From: Dyadobacter bucti
Lineage (GTDB): Bacteria; Bacteroidota; Bacteroidia; Cytophagales; Spirosomataceae
Assembly: GCF_005869225.1 (NCBI RefSeq)
Contig: NZ_SWFP01000013.1
Coordinates: 62,001-126,000, forward strand
Direction: 5' to 3'
DNA: 64,000 nucleotides
Part shown: piece after piece, positions 30,801 to 39,474 of the stretch
How positions within the stretch are numbered: position 1 is the stretch's first letter
Layout: the number at the start of each line of letters is the position of its first letter
Made by a program: the position numbers and the translations under genes
Notes under the pieces: model-generated
Told to the model about the DNA's origin: nothing
Seen by the model: only the letters and a program-made list of their open reading frames with translations
The model's database searches: none

Positions 30801-33560
30801 ATGATTTATAAAAAATACATATACCTGGCAGTATTTCTGCTCGTCTCTTTATCGCTGAATGCAGGCACAATTAAAGGTAAATTGCTGGAAGCAGCCAGCG
30901 GCGAACCGGCATTGGGTGTGGTGATCAGCATTGAGGGAACAGATTATCATGGTGTATCGGGAATGGACGGGACCTTTGTGATCCCCAATCTGAAAACCGG
31001 ATCATACAGGCTCGTAACCCGGCATATTTCTTATACCGTTTTACAAAAAGAGTTTACGATTGGTGCCAATGAAACTGTCCAGCTGGAACTTTCGCTGGAA
31101 ACTGCCGAGAATCTTAAATTGAACGAAGTAGCTGTTTTGGGTAAAAAGGACGGTGCATCGGACCATACAGCACGGTCGATGGAGCGGAACGCAAGTCAGG
31201 TTATGAACATCGTTTCCGGTAAAGCCATCCAGATATCCCCCGACCTAACCGTGGCGAATGTGATTCAAAGGGTTTCGGGTGTGAGCATTGAAAGGAACAG
31301 CAATGGTGACGGCCAGCACGCCATTTTGCGCGGTATGGACAAAAGGTACAATTACACGCTCGTGAACGGTGTGAAAATACCCAGCCCGGATAACAAGTAC
31401 CGGTATGTGCCGCTGGACATATTTCCTTCCGACTTGCTGGACAGGCTTGAAGTATACAAGGCCCTCACGCCGGCTATGGAGGGCGACGCCATCGGAGGCG
31501 CGATCAATATGGTGATGAAGGATGCGCCCGACCGTTTTACTTTCTCCGCCAATGTTTCCACAGGCTACAATGAATTGTTTATGGAACGCAAATTCATGGG
31601 CTACGATCACCGGAGTGTAAGACAAGAGTCTCCCTACGAGACCAACGGGAATCAGTACAACGCTACCCCTTCGGATTTTACAAAACCGGCTGTCGATTAT
31701 ACGTCAAAATCCCCGCTGCCCAATCTGCTTGGAAGCCTGGCTATTGGTAACAGATACCTGAACAACAAGCTGGGCGTATTACTCGCAGGCAGCTATCAAA
31801 ACACTTTCCGTGGCAGCAACAGTCTGTTTTTTGACTCCCAAACTGTAGATACGCTCCGGGGAGAAACGCTGACGAAAATGAACGAACGCCAGTATTCCGA
31901 GCAGCAGACAAGATATGGTTTGCATGCGAAAATGGATTACAGGATCAATGAAAAACATAAGATCCAGTTTTATAATGCATTTATGAGCCTGACCAATGTA
32001 CAGGTAAGGGATGTAAAATCAACCCAGCTGACGATAGGAGGGTACGATCCTGCGCTCGGCAATGCAACTCTTGATTATACGACCCGTTCGAGGCTTACTA
32101 AACAGCAGATCTTTAACAGTACACTTCAGGGGAAACATCAGCTCACCGGTAAGTTTGCAGTACAATGGTCGGCGGTGTATTCCAAAGCAACCAATGAAGT
32201 GCCCGACAATACTACCGTGCCTCTGCTGGGAATACGCAGGAATTTTGTGGAAACCCGGACCACCGTGGGCGATGGCTCCCGCCGGTGGGAACACAATTCG
32301 GACCGTGACCTGGCGGGTTATCTGAACCTTTCTTACACCATGCCGATCGGAGATATACAGGTGGAATGGACCGCAGGCGGGCTGTACCGGGACAAATCGA
32401 GAAGCAACTTTTACAATAATTACCAGCTCAGACCGTCGCGCCCGTTTGACCAGTACGGTATCGATTTTACAGAATATGCGCAGATCGGTTGGGTGGTGCA
32501 GAACCCCAGAGGCTCGGTGGCGTCGGCGCTGAACTATGATGCTACTGAAAAAATTATTGCCGGGTATGCACAGTTCAAAGTGACTTCGGAGCAGTTGGAA
32601 ATTCTGGGCGGCATACGGGCTGAAGCGACGGATCAGGGCTACAAAATGCTTTTCCCGATCGGGGAGGACAGGCCGGAAGCCAGCCAGGTATATACCGATC
32701 TTCTGCCAAGCCTGCATTTGAAATACAAACCCGAGGAAAATGTAAACCTGCGCGCTTCCTATTTCCGGTCGTTGAACCGCCCTGGGTTTTTCGAAATCGT
32801 GCCTTACCGTATTGTACAGGAGGAATATCAGGAACGCGGCAATGCGGATTTGAAACGGGCGATTGCCGACAACATTGACCTTCGTTATGAGCTTTTTCCG
32901 AAGCCCTCGGAACAATTGATGATGGGTGTTTTTTACAAACATATACAAGACCCGATCGAATATACCTTGCAAAGAGACGCCAACCGAGGGCAGGACGTGT
33001 ACTATGCGCCGGGGAACTTTGGTAATGCCACCAATTACGGCCTGGAACTGGATTATATCAAATATTTCAGGGTGATCGGGATCAAGGCCAACTATACCTA
33101 CACGCATTCCAAAATTACGACTCCGAAGTCCAGACGTATCCGCAATGCAGGCGGCGACCTGGAAACGATCAACACCGACCAGTCACGACCGCTTTACGGG
33201 CAGTCGGCGCATGTAGGTAATCTTTCGGTATTGTATAAAAATGCAAAACAGGGAATTGACGCGCAGCTGGCGGGGTCGTATACAGGTGACCGTATCAATA
33301 CCGTGTCCCAGTTTTTAAACAATGACCTTTGGCAGAAAGGCTTTGTACAATTGGATGCATCCCTCGAAAAAAACTTTACCAGCGGCCTGGGCATTTTTCT
33401 GAAAGCAAACAATCTGTTGAACACCCCTATGGAAGTGTACATGAAAAACCGCAGCCCGGCCAACGAAAACGCGCCCGGTCAGAAAGATGGAAACACTACG
33501 CTGATGCGGCGGGACTATTACCAGCGGAGCTACCTGCTGGGTATACGATACAAATTTTAA
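30801..33560 (+). CDS. TonB-dependent outer-membrane receptor (probable organophosphate/phytate uptake)
   Basis: A 919-residue receptor. Signal peptide (IYLAVFLLVSLSLNA), a carboxypeptidase-regulatory-like plug extension (about 22-105: GTIKGKLLEAASGEPALG), then the plug (about 130-250: VIQRVSGVSIERN, ILRGMDKRYNYTLVNG, AIGGAINMVMK) and the barrel, ending LLGIRYKF with the C-terminal aromatic residue. There is no STN domain, so it does not signal through FecR. It is preceded by the Pho-box-like repeats and followed after 16 bases by the beta-helix lipoprotein gene, with phytase last. Its ligand is inferred to be a phosphorylated compound. Confidence 0.88.
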   Translation: MIYKKYIYLAVFLLVSLSLNAGTIKGKLLEAASGEPALGVVISIEGTDYHGVSGMDGTFVIPNLKTGSYRLVTRHISYTVLQKEFTIGANETVQLELSLETAENLKLNEVAVLGKKDGASDHTARSMERNASQVMNIVSGKAIQISPDLTVANVIQRVSGVSIERNSNGDGQHAILRGMDKRYNYTLVNGVKIPSPDNKYRYVPLDIFPSDLLDRLEVYKALTPAMEGDAIGGAINMVMKDAPDRFTFSANVSTGYNELFMERKFMGYDHRSVRQESPYETNGNQYNATPSDFTKPAVDYTSKSPLPNLLGSLAIGNRYLNNKLGVLLAGSYQNTFRGSNSLFFDSQTVDTLRGETLTKMNERQYSEQQTRYGLHAKMDYRINEKHKIQFYNAFMSLTNVQVRDVKSTQLTIGGYDPALGNATLDYTTRSRLTKQQIFNSTLQGKHQLTGKFAVQWSAVYSKATNEVPDNTTVPLLGIRRNFVETRTTVGDGSRRWEHNSDRDLAGYLNLSYTMPIGDIQVEWTAGGLYRDKSRSNFYNNYQLRPSRPFDQYGIDFTEYAQIGWVVQNPRGSVASALNYDATEKIIAGYAQFKVTSEQLEILGGIRAEATDQGYKMLFPIGEDRPEASQVYTDLLPSLHLKYKPEENVNLRASYFRSLNRPGFFEIVPYRIVQEEYQERGNADLKRAIADNIDLRYELFPKPSEQLMMGVFYKHIQDPIEYTLQRDANRGQDVYYAPGNFGNATNYGLELDYIKYFRVIGIKANYTYTHSKITTPKSRRIRNAGGDLETINTDQSRPLYGQSAHVGNLSVLYKNAKQGIDAQLAGSYTGDRINTVSQFLNNDLWQKGFVQLDASLEKNFTSGLGIFLKANNLLNTPMEVYMKNRSPANENAPGQKDGNTTLMRRDYYQRSYLLGIRYKF

Positions 33561-33576
33561 ACAAAAACAAATAAAC

Positions 33577-34851
33577 ATGAACAACCTGAAAATGAAGAAT
33601 CTGTTTGTAATCGCTTCCCTGGCTATTTTTGCTTTGGCGGGATGTAGCGATGATAAAAATGAGCCCGGGCCGGAAGTAGTACCACCGGTGGAAGAATCCG
33701 TATCCGGTGAAGTATCGGGTACCTGGACCAAGGGAGGAACTTACAAAGTGACAGGTCACATACAGATACCCGAAGGGAAATCCCTGACCATTGAAGAGGG
33801 AGTAACCGTCCTTTTCAGCGATTCGGTGGTGAAACCGGAAGTGGTGGTGAAAGGCAATCTGTACAGTCTGGGTACTTCCGAAGCACCGGTGAAATTTACC
33901 GTGCCCGACGCCTGGAAAACAGTTGCCAACCAGTTTGGCAATCTTTGGGGCGGACTTATTGCAGGACCTAACTGTACCGAATTTGTGTTGAGCCATACCA
34001 TCCTGGAATACGGAGGCGCCGTGACAACCGAAGAGTCTCCTTCCGTAAAGGCAGGGTTGTACAAGGCAGAGGCCGGGGAACACGTGCCGGTGGCTTATTT
34101 CCTGAATATCGCGGGCAAGTTTATTGTCGTCAACAGCATTATCCGCAATTTTAATGAAGATGGTTTTTACATTGAAGGCGGTAAGGTGATCATTGCCAAC
34201 AACATGTTTTATACGACCGGCGTGTCGGGCGGTGACGCGATCAATATCAAGTCGGGCGTGCAGGCTGATGTGGCTTTCAACGTGATTTACAGCCCCAATA
34301 CCAATGCGTTGAAATTGTCCAATTCCGGTGAGCGCAGTCCGCAGGCTTATGTGGTAGGTTACAACAATACCATTATCAATGCGGGTTGGAGACGGCCAAC
34401 TACCAAAGGCGGCTCGATCTGGCTGGAAGCCCGGGTACGCGCCGACCTGTATAATAATCTCTTGGCCAACGACCGTTTTGGAATTAAAAGAAACGCGGGC
34501 GACGCAGAAGACGACCGTTCTGTGATCAGCAATACTTTTTACTACGGTGCCGATCAGACAACAACAGACCAGTTCCAGCCTTCTGCTGAAATCGTGAAAG
34601 GGGTTAACGATCTTCTTTCTGCCAAAGCGGGCGAAAACGATCCCAAGTTTGTAAACTATCCTTTGACAACAGCCACCAATAACGCTGCTTTTGATACAAA
34701 ATGGGATTTCCATCTGCAGGCAGGATCACCCGCAATCGGAAGAGGGAAAACCGACTTTACCCGTTTGTACGCTGACGGTTTAGTGGTGAATGGCGTCACT
34801 TACAAATCGCCTGCGCCTGCGAATTATGCCGGGGCTTTGGGGACAAAATAA
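33577..34851 (+). CDS. Right-handed beta-helix lipoprotein
   Basis: A 424-residue lipoprotein (lipobox LAGC). Repeating short strands with Asn ladders (FIVVNSIIRNFNEDGFYIEGG, described by its ends FIVVN and YIEGG; VIIANNMFYTTG; AFNVIYSPNTNALKL; LYNNLLANDRFGI) point to a parallel beta-helix like those of polysaccharide lyases or surface adhesins. There is an N-terminal GTYKVTGHIQIPEGKSLTIE strand set. No catalytic site is apparent. As the middle gene of the receptor-phytase operon it may be a surface substrate-binding partner of the TonB receptor. Confidence 0.78.
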   Translation: MNNLKMKNLFVIASLAIFALAGCSDDKNEPGPEVVPPVEESVSGEVSGTWTKGGTYKVTGHIQIPEGKSLTIEEGVTVLFSDSVVKPEVVVKGNLYSLGTSEAPVKFTVPDAWKTVANQFGNLWGGLIAGPNCTEFVLSHTILEYGGAVTTEESPSVKAGLYKAEAGEHVPVAYFLNIAGKFIVVNSIIRNFNEDGFYIEGGKVIIANNMFYTTGVSGGDAINIKSGVQADVAFNVIYSPNTNALKLSNSGERSPQAYVVGYNNTIINAGWRRPTTKGGSIWLEARVRADLYNNLLANDRFGIKRNAGDAEDDRSVISNTFYYGADQTTTDQFQPSAEIVKGVNDLLSAKAGENDPKFVNYPLTTATNNAAFDTKWDFHLQAGSPAIGRGKTDFTRLYADGLVVNGVTYKSPAPANYAGALGTK

Positions 34852-34893
34852 TTGCCCTGCTCCGGAAGCACCTCATTTATATCTCTAATTTTT

Positions 34894-35994
34894 GTGAAAC
34901 GATACGTTCTCTTTTCTTTAAGCCTTGCAGTCCTGCTTTTTTCATGTTCTGAAAAAAAGCAGGAGGCTGCAAGCACGGTAGGCGCTGATGCCGTAACTGA
35001 TACCAATGTGGTTGTAAAACCTTTGTACGTCACTGATACGGTCGCGCATGACACCGACGATCCTGCCGTATGGATAAATCCTGCCGATCCGGCTGCGAGC
35101 CTGATCATCGGCACGGACAAAGACCAGGATGGCGGTTTGTATGTATTTGATCTGAACGGTAAAATACAGAAAGACAAAACCGTTCGCGGTTTGCAGCGGC
35201 CGGACAATGTGGATGTAGAATACGGACTGATGCTCAATGGAAAGCCCACCGACATCGCAGTGACGACCGAACGTTTTTCACATAAGCTGCGGATTTATTC
35301 TTTACCTGATATGAAACCCGTTGACGGCGGCGGTATTGAGGTTTTTGCCGGAGAAAAAGGTGTAAATGAAAGGGACCTGATGGGGATAGCGTTGTACAAA
35401 AATCAGGAGGGAAGGATATATGCTATTGTGGGACGCAAGTCGGGCCCGACGGATGGCACTTACCTTTGGCAGTACCTCCTGGAAGACAACGGACAGGGGA
35501 AAGTTTCGGCAAAAATGATCCGCAAATTTGGTGCGTACAGTGGTCTGAAAGAAATAGAGGCTATCGCAGTGGACGACAGGCTGGGTTATGTGTATTACTC
35601 GGATGAAGGAAAAGGAGTGCGGAAATATTATGCGGACCCCGAGAAAGGAAATAAAGAGCTTGCGCTTTTTGGGACAACAGGCTTTACCGAAGACCACGAA
35701 GGCATCTCGGTTTACCAGCTGACGGACACGACGGGCTATATCCTAGTTTCAGATCAGGGGGCTAATTCTTTCCAGATATTTCCCCGCGAAGGCAATGGTA
35801 CAAATCCGCACAACCATCCACTTGTCAAAAAAATAAAAGTTGCAGCCAACAAAAGTGACGGTTCGGAGACAGTATCCATTCCTCTTAATAAGGACTTTCC
35901 CAAAGGCCTCTTCATCGCCATGAGCGACGACAAAACGTTTCATCTTTATCGTTGGGAAGATATTGCGGGGAAGGAGTTGAAGGGGATACGGTAG
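34894..35994 (+). CDS. Beta-propeller phytase (3-phytase), lipoprotein
   Basis: GTG at 34894 is the preferred start because it gives KRYVLFSLSLAVLLFSC, a lipoprotein signal with Cys18; the frame opens earlier (TTG 34852) but without a signal. The 366-residue product matches beta-propeller phytases: DDPAVWINPADPAASLIIGTD at the start of the propeller (ends DDPAVW and IIGTD), GLQRPDNVDVEYG, ERDLMGIALY, IEAIAVDDRLGYVYYSDE and EDHEGISVY, with acidic calcium-binding residues. It releases phosphate from inositol hexakisphosphate. The substrate link to the TonB receptor two genes upstream is the basis for calling this region a phytate island. Confidence 0.88.
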   Translation: MKRYVLFSLSLAVLLFSCSEKKQEAASTVGADAVTDTNVVVKPLYVTDTVAHDTDDPAVWINPADPAASLIIGTDKDQDGGLYVFDLNGKIQKDKTVRGLQRPDNVDVEYGLMLNGKPTDIAVTTERFSHKLRIYSLPDMKPVDGGGIEVFAGEKGVNERDLMGIALYKNQEGRIYAIVGRKSGPTDGTYLWQYLLEDNGQGKVSAKMIRKFGAYSGLKEIEAIAVDDRLGYVYYSDEGKGVRKYYADPEKGNKELALFGTTGFTEDHEGISVYQLTDTTGYILVSDQGANSFQIFPREGNGTNPHNHPLVKKIKVAANKSDGSETVSIPLNKDFPKGLFIAMSDDKTFHLYRWEDIAGKELKGIR

Positions 35995-36060
35995 TGGGGG
36001 GAATGGTACGGTTCAAAGGTTAAAATTTTATCAACGGGATTCGTTTAAACCGGAAATTTT

Positions 36061-36068
36061 TATCTTTG
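36061..36068 (+). promoter_or_regulatory. TATCTTTG -7 promoter element upstream of the GNAT pair
   Basis: An exact TAnnTTTG match 75 bases before the small-protein ATG at 36144. No clear TTG -33 element is seen at the expected distance; TCGTTTA is the closest. Confidence 0.5.
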
Positions 36069-36143
36069 ATCAAAAAGAACTTAAAACAGGCTTAGTGTTG
36101 CCGGTTCTACACCCTAAATAAGAAGCTATACATAACAATTAAG

Positions 36144-36311
36144 ATGAAATACACAGGAAACACTATATCCAAACCAGTAGTGGGCAAAGAAGCTGAGGCG
36201 CTTTCCCAGGCTATTAAAACAGGCGGTTTTGTCGCCAATAGTCAGGCACTTGAGACCATCCGTAAAATTGCGGAAAGGGTTAAAACTGAGAGGCAAAATA
36301 GAGATAAGTAA
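36144..36311 (+). CDS. 55-residue protein, probable antitoxin partner of a GNAT enzyme
   Basis: ATG 36144 to TAA 36309-36311. The product is 55 residues, begins MKYTGNTISKPVVGKEAEAL, continues with helical SQALETIRKIAERV and ends in a charged tail. Its stop TAA shares a base with the ATG of the next gene (TAATG), the strongest form of translational coupling. A small, mostly helical, basic-ended protein directly before a GNAT protein is the layout of acetyltransferase toxin-antitoxin modules, but I do not recognise this antitoxin family: it is neither DUF1778 nor an obvious RHH, HTH or Phd protein. Confidence 0.6.
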   Translation: MKYTGNTISKPVVGKEAEALSQAIKTGGFVANSQALETIRKIAERVKTERQNRDK

Positions 36312-36886
36312 TGCCGGTCTCTAAATTTGATGGAATCGATTTTACTTCCCACGAAGTGATAGAGCTAAACCCCGACCAGGAAAATCTTGGTGGGGGTTTT
36401 CGTTGTAGCAGGGGTGAATTTGTTGCTTTTATAAGAAAGGGCAAAATCATCAATGAAATAAATTCCCACATCACCAGATGTTGGATTATCCAGTGCGACC
36501 AGGGATTAGCGGCTTACATCACTTTACTTGCCGATAAATTAAGTATGGGTTCTCCTATTCTGATGGACGAATTGGTAAACTACAGCACGTTTCCAGCAGT
36601 TAAAATAGGTTGGCTGGCAGCTGATCAGAGAGCTTCCAAATCGGGCACCAGGTTGGTTGAATGGGCAATTGAGTATGTTTCATCTGATTTGTCGGGTAAG
36701 CTTGGGATTCGATTTTTAACTGTTGATGCACTTTATGATATCGATGCGAATTATGACGCATCCGGGTTTTATGAAAAAATTGGGTTCAGGTTTGTAGATC
36801 CCGAAGAGGAGTTACCTCCAAAAGATGGATACAGATCGATGTATTTTGACTTAAAACCGATGATAGATGCACTCAAGTCCATTTGA
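36311..36886 (+). CDS. GNAT-family acetyltransferase, possible TacT/AtaT-like toxin
   Basis: A 191-residue protein with the GNAT core: a strand VKIGWLAADQ (about 97-106), an acetyl-CoA loop variant RASKSGTRLVEWAIEYV (107-123), LTVDA (137-141), ASGFYEKIGFRFVD (150-163) and a last strand MYFDL (177-181). The F[YE]EK[IF]GF signature and the adjacent small coupled gene resemble TacT-type toxins that acetylate aminoacyl-tRNA. The Q/RxxGxG loop is degenerate, with Ser-Gly-Thr. The N-terminal 60 residues are an extension with NPDQENLGGGF. It might instead be an ordinary acetyltransferase; the coupled 55-residue partner is the main argument for a toxin. Confidence 0.72.
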   Translation: MPVSKFDGIDFTSHEVIELNPDQENLGGGFRCSRGEFVAFIRKGKIINEINSHITRCWIIQCDQGLAAYITLLADKLSMGSPILMDELVNYSTFPAVKIGWLAADQRASKSGTRLVEWAIEYVSSDLSGKLGIRFLTVDALYDIDANYDASGFYEKIGFRFVDPEEELPPKDGYRSMYFDLKPMIDALKSI

Positions 36887-36949
36887 CAACACCGCGCACC
36901 TTGGTACGATAATTTTATTCATAAGGTTAATACATTAATCTTCTTAAAT

Positions 36950-37525
36950 ATGAAAAAATTATTAGTTGCGTTTGTCTTGTTTGTGTCTGCTCATTTTGCA
37001 GAGGCTCAAACATTTAGCATTGGCCCGAAAGCTGGTCTTAATATTAGTAATTATACCGGCGGGAACATAGAGTCGGATGCTTTGATGGGGTACCATCTGG
37101 GTGGGATAGTAAATTATGGTTTTGGGAATGTTTTTTCGATACAGCCGGAGGTTCTTTTTTCCACACAAGGCGCAAAGGTGCAGAATAACGGAACGAAATC
37201 TGATTTCAAGATCAGCTATGTAACAATTCCTGTCATGCTGAAATTCAAGTCGAACGGTGGTTTCTATGTTGAATTCGGCCCTCAGGTTGGGTTCAGGTCA
37301 TCTTCCGATATCCCGGATCAGACTATCAATAATTTTGCGAAGAATCTGGATCTTGCGGCAGGGGCCGGGATTGGATATCAGTCACCGATCGGCCTGGGCG
37401 TGGGTGTAAGGTACATTGCAGGACTTTCCAAAGTGGGTGATTTTTCAGGGCAGAATATTGACCCTGATTTCAAGAACAGTGTCATCCAGGCAAGTTTGTT
37501 CTGGGCTATTCCTTTGGTTAAATAG
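36950..37525 (+). CDS. PorT-family outer-membrane beta-barrel protein
   Basis: A 191-residue barrel with signal peptide (KKLLVAFVLFVSAHFAEAQ) and typical strands: FSIGPKAGLNISNYTG, GYHLGGIVNYGF, FSIQPEVLFSTQGA, YVTIPVMLKF, FYVEFGPQVGFRSS and LGVGVRYIAGLS. It is the same general family as the barrel at 14076 but not a close copy. A terminator follows, so it is a single-gene unit. Function unknown beyond an outer-membrane location. Confidence 0.85.
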   Translation: MKKLLVAFVLFVSAHFAEAQTFSIGPKAGLNISNYTGGNIESDALMGYHLGGIVNYGFGNVFSIQPEVLFSTQGAKVQNNGTKSDFKISYVTIPVMLKFKSNGGFYVEFGPQVGFRSSSDIPDQTINNFAKNLDLAAGAGIGYQSPIGLGVGVRYIAGLSKVGDFSGQNIDPDFKNSVIQASLFWAIPLVK

Positions 37526-37570
37526 GTTTTAACTGCTCTGAAACCAGGAATGCCTGAATAATTGTTTCTA

Positions 37571-37606
37571 AAATGCTGCCTGTTAGAAGGCGGCATTTTT
37601 TGTTTT
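37571..37606 (+). terminator. Rho-independent terminator after the barrel gene
   Basis: AAATGCTGCC (37571-37580) pairs with GGCGGCATTT (37589-37598) with one G-T wobble, loop of eight bases, followed by TTTTGTTTT. Confidence 0.82.
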
Positions 37607-37840
37607 GTACTGCTTGCTGCTATGTCACCCCTGTCGCGGTTGGAGATTATCGGATATGCTTGTCTCCTTATAAAATTTCAGCCCCCAGGGCTTCTAAATG
37701 TCTCTAAAAATGCAACATGCCAATCCCGTAGGGATGTAATTTTTGCGGAAAAACGATATATAATAAAAGCGGGAAACCCCGTGAGGGGTGACATCGTTGA
37801 GGGAATGCCACAGTCTCGTAAGGCTATGTAAAACTTTCCT
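37607..37840. repeat. Intergenic region with two REP-like palindromic units
   Basis: ATCCC-GTA-GGGAT at 37723-37735 followed by GTAAT, and CCCC-GTGA-GGGG at 37777-37788 followed by TGACAT, 54 bases apart and similar in layout. Such CCCGTAGGGATG-type units recur in Bacteroidota genomes (recalled, not searched). The start-containing frame over them is not protein-like. Confidence 0.5.
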
Positions 37841-38659
37841 CTATTTTGCTTTTTGACTTCCCGTTGAACGCATGATTTTCAGTTCTTCCTGCACATCCCT
37901 GACCGCCCTGGCCAGCGACTGCAGGTCAGTTTGTGATTCAGGAAATTCCCTGGTCTGGTAACTATGGAACTGCCATATTTCCAGTACTTCCGACACCGGT
38001 ACCGTATAAGGTTCATAGGCAGTGTTAAGGGATTTGAGCAGCAGTTCATCCTGCATGACAGTCACCATTTTAAACACAAAATCCTGGTCACCTTTGAGAA
38101 TAACAATGCAGGGTGTACCGGGTTTTATATTTTTCCAGTCTTCGGCATAATGTGTGGTAACATCGCTGCCGTCCGGAATAGGCAGCATGGAATCCCCGGA
38201 GATGGGGAAGATACGATGTGTTCCCTGGGGTAGATTAGGCATTGAAAACCTGGGTAGAGTAGCCAGGAATTCCGGGTCAGCGTAACTGCTCCGATAGCCT
38301 GCTTTCGCTTTTACAGGCACATACTCCACATTTTCCCGGTTATTATCATTCACGGTAATGGCCAGCACCCGGATATGGGTACCCGTCATGTATACATCAT
38401 TGCCGGATTCCAGTTCACGCAGTTTCAGTTCCGACAGTTTGGACAGGTCCACTTTCAAAAGACTGTCCACGCTGATCTTAAAGTACTCCGAAAATTTTAT
38501 TACATCCTCGATCGAAGGATTTTTGACCACTCCTGTTTCAAGAGGCTGAAGCTTATTTCTCAATAAACCAAGTGCTTGCGCAATGTCCTCCTGCGTAAGT
38601 TTTTTTCTTTTTCTGAGAAAACGGATGTTGCTGTGAAAAAAAATCCTTGCGGTTGTCAT
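37841..38659 (-). CDS. S24-family (LexA-like) HTH repressor
   Basis: A 272-residue regulator. An XRE-type HTH lies at about 10-66 (LTQEDIAQALGLLRNKLQPLE). After a linker comes the S24 autoprotease domain: a candidate Ala120-Gly121 cleavage site in KAKAGY, nucleophile Ser157 in FPISGDSM and general base Lys197 in FVFKM; the Ser-Lys spacing is close to that of LexA. It is divergent from imuA, with two palindromes in the 72-bp gap. It most likely represses the mutagenesis cassette and cleaves itself when RecA is activated, taking the place of LexA. The C-terminal 40 residues form a helix with coiled-coil features. Confidence 0.88.
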   Translation of the reverse strand: MTTARIFFHSNIRFLRKRKKLTQEDIAQALGLLRNKLQPLETGVVKNPSIEDVIKFSEYFKISVDSLLKVDLSKLSELKLRELESGNDVYMTGTHIRVLAITVNDNNRENVEYVPVKAKAGYRSSYADPEFLATLPRFSMPNLPQGTHRIFPISGDSMLPIPDGSDVTTHYAEDWKNIKPGTPCIVILKGDQDFVFKMVTVMQDELLLKSLNTAYEPYTVPVSEVLEIWQFHSYQTREFPESQTDLQSLARAVRDVQEELKIMRSTGSQKAK

Positions 38660-38663
38660 ACTT

Positions 38664-38710
38664 AAATGTTATAATTGACAACATTTATTTGTTGTTGATA
38701 ACAACAAATA
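38664..38710. promoter_or_regulatory. Two operator-like palindromes between the S24 repressor and imuA
   Basis: Site 1: AAATGTT (38664-38670) and AACATTT (38680-38686), nine-base spacer. Site 2: TATTTGTTGTT (38686-38696) and AACAACAAATA (38700-38710), three-base spacer, a perfect 25-bp palindrome. Site 2 ends 21 bases before the imuA ATG and site 1 starts four bases from the repressor ATG, so one repressor could control both genes. Confidence 0.7.
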
Positions 38711-38731
38711 TAGGATTTTATTTTATAAATT

Positions 38732-39472
38732 ATGTACCAGCGGGCTATTCATAACGATATGGTTGAAAAACTGCAGAAAGATATCCTTTCTCTGCAGGGT
38801 TTCAGGGTTCCGGCAGAGGGCCAGCGTATCAGTTTTGGCCTGGGAGCTATTGAGAATGCATTTCCTAACAGGATTTTCCCGACAGGCGCAATCCATGAAT
38901 TGCTGAGCGATACCCGTGAAAATGCCGCCGCTACTACCGGTTTTGTGGCAGGCCTGCTGGGGAGTATCATGCAAAAGGGTGGTATATGCTTATGGATCAG
39001 TAACAAACGTACCTTGTTTCCGCCGGCGCTGAAATTTTTTGGTATCGAACCCGACAAGATCATATTTATTGATGTACAAAATGAAAAAGACCTGCTGTGG
39101 ATGGTGGAAGAAGCATTGAAATGTCAGGCATTGTCGGCTGTGGTAGGAGAGTTAAAGGAAATCAGCCTGACGGAATCAAGGCGGTTGCAGCTGGCTGTGG
39201 AGCAGAGCCGTGTGACTGGTTTTCTGCACCGTTTTAATCCCAAAAACACCCATACCATTGCTTCGGTGGCACGCTGGAAAATCTCTCAGCTTCCGAGCGA
39301 AACAGAAAAAGGCATGCCCGGGGTTGGCTTTTCCCGCTGGCATGTGGAACTGCTGAAAGTACGCAATGGCGAACCGGGTAGCTGGAAGCTGCAATGGTCC
39401 GCCGGAAGGTTCGAACATGTGATCCGGTACAAAGTGACAAAGCCCGAACCGGACCTGATGAATATTGCATAA
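38732..39472 (+). CDS. imuA: ImuA, RecA-like accessory protein of the mutagenesis cassette
   Basis: A 246-residue protein followed two bases later by imuB. It has a degenerate RecA-like fold: FGLGAIENAFPNRIFPTGAIHELLSD (ends FGLGAI and HELLSD), a central GSIMQKGGICLWISNKR strand and SRRLQLAVEQSRVTGFLHR. The family is the ImuA of bacterial ImuA-ImuB-DnaE2 systems, which helps the error-prone polymerase act on damaged DNA. ATG at 38732 is used; ATG at 38759 is an alternative. Divergent LexA-like repressor and palindromes upstream indicate damage-inducible expression. Confidence 0.85.
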   Translation: MYQRAIHNDMVEKLQKDILSLQGFRVPAEGQRISFGLGAIENAFPNRIFPTGAIHELLSDTRENAAATTGFVAGLLGSIMQKGGICLWISNKRTLFPPALKFFGIEPDKIIFIDVQNEKDLLWMVEEALKCQALSAVVGELKEISLTESRRLQLAVEQSRVTGFLHRFNPKNTHTIASVARWKISQLPSETEKGMPGVGFSRWHVELLKVRNGEPGSWKLQWSAGRFEHVIRYKVTKPEPDLMNIA

Positions 39473-39474
39473 CT

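Noticed and set aside
33496..34713. Long antisense open frame of about 405 codons opposite the TonB receptor end and beta-helix gene
   Set aside because: It mirrors two well-supported genes; its translation lacks domains and follows from codon bias of the sense strand. The same holds for 32019-33107, 9646-10554, 16201-17106 and 41436-42257.
37562..37831. Plus-strand ORF of 89 codons over the REP-like region
   Set aside because: It starts inside the terminator stem of the barrel gene and its translation covers palindromic repeats; not protein-like.
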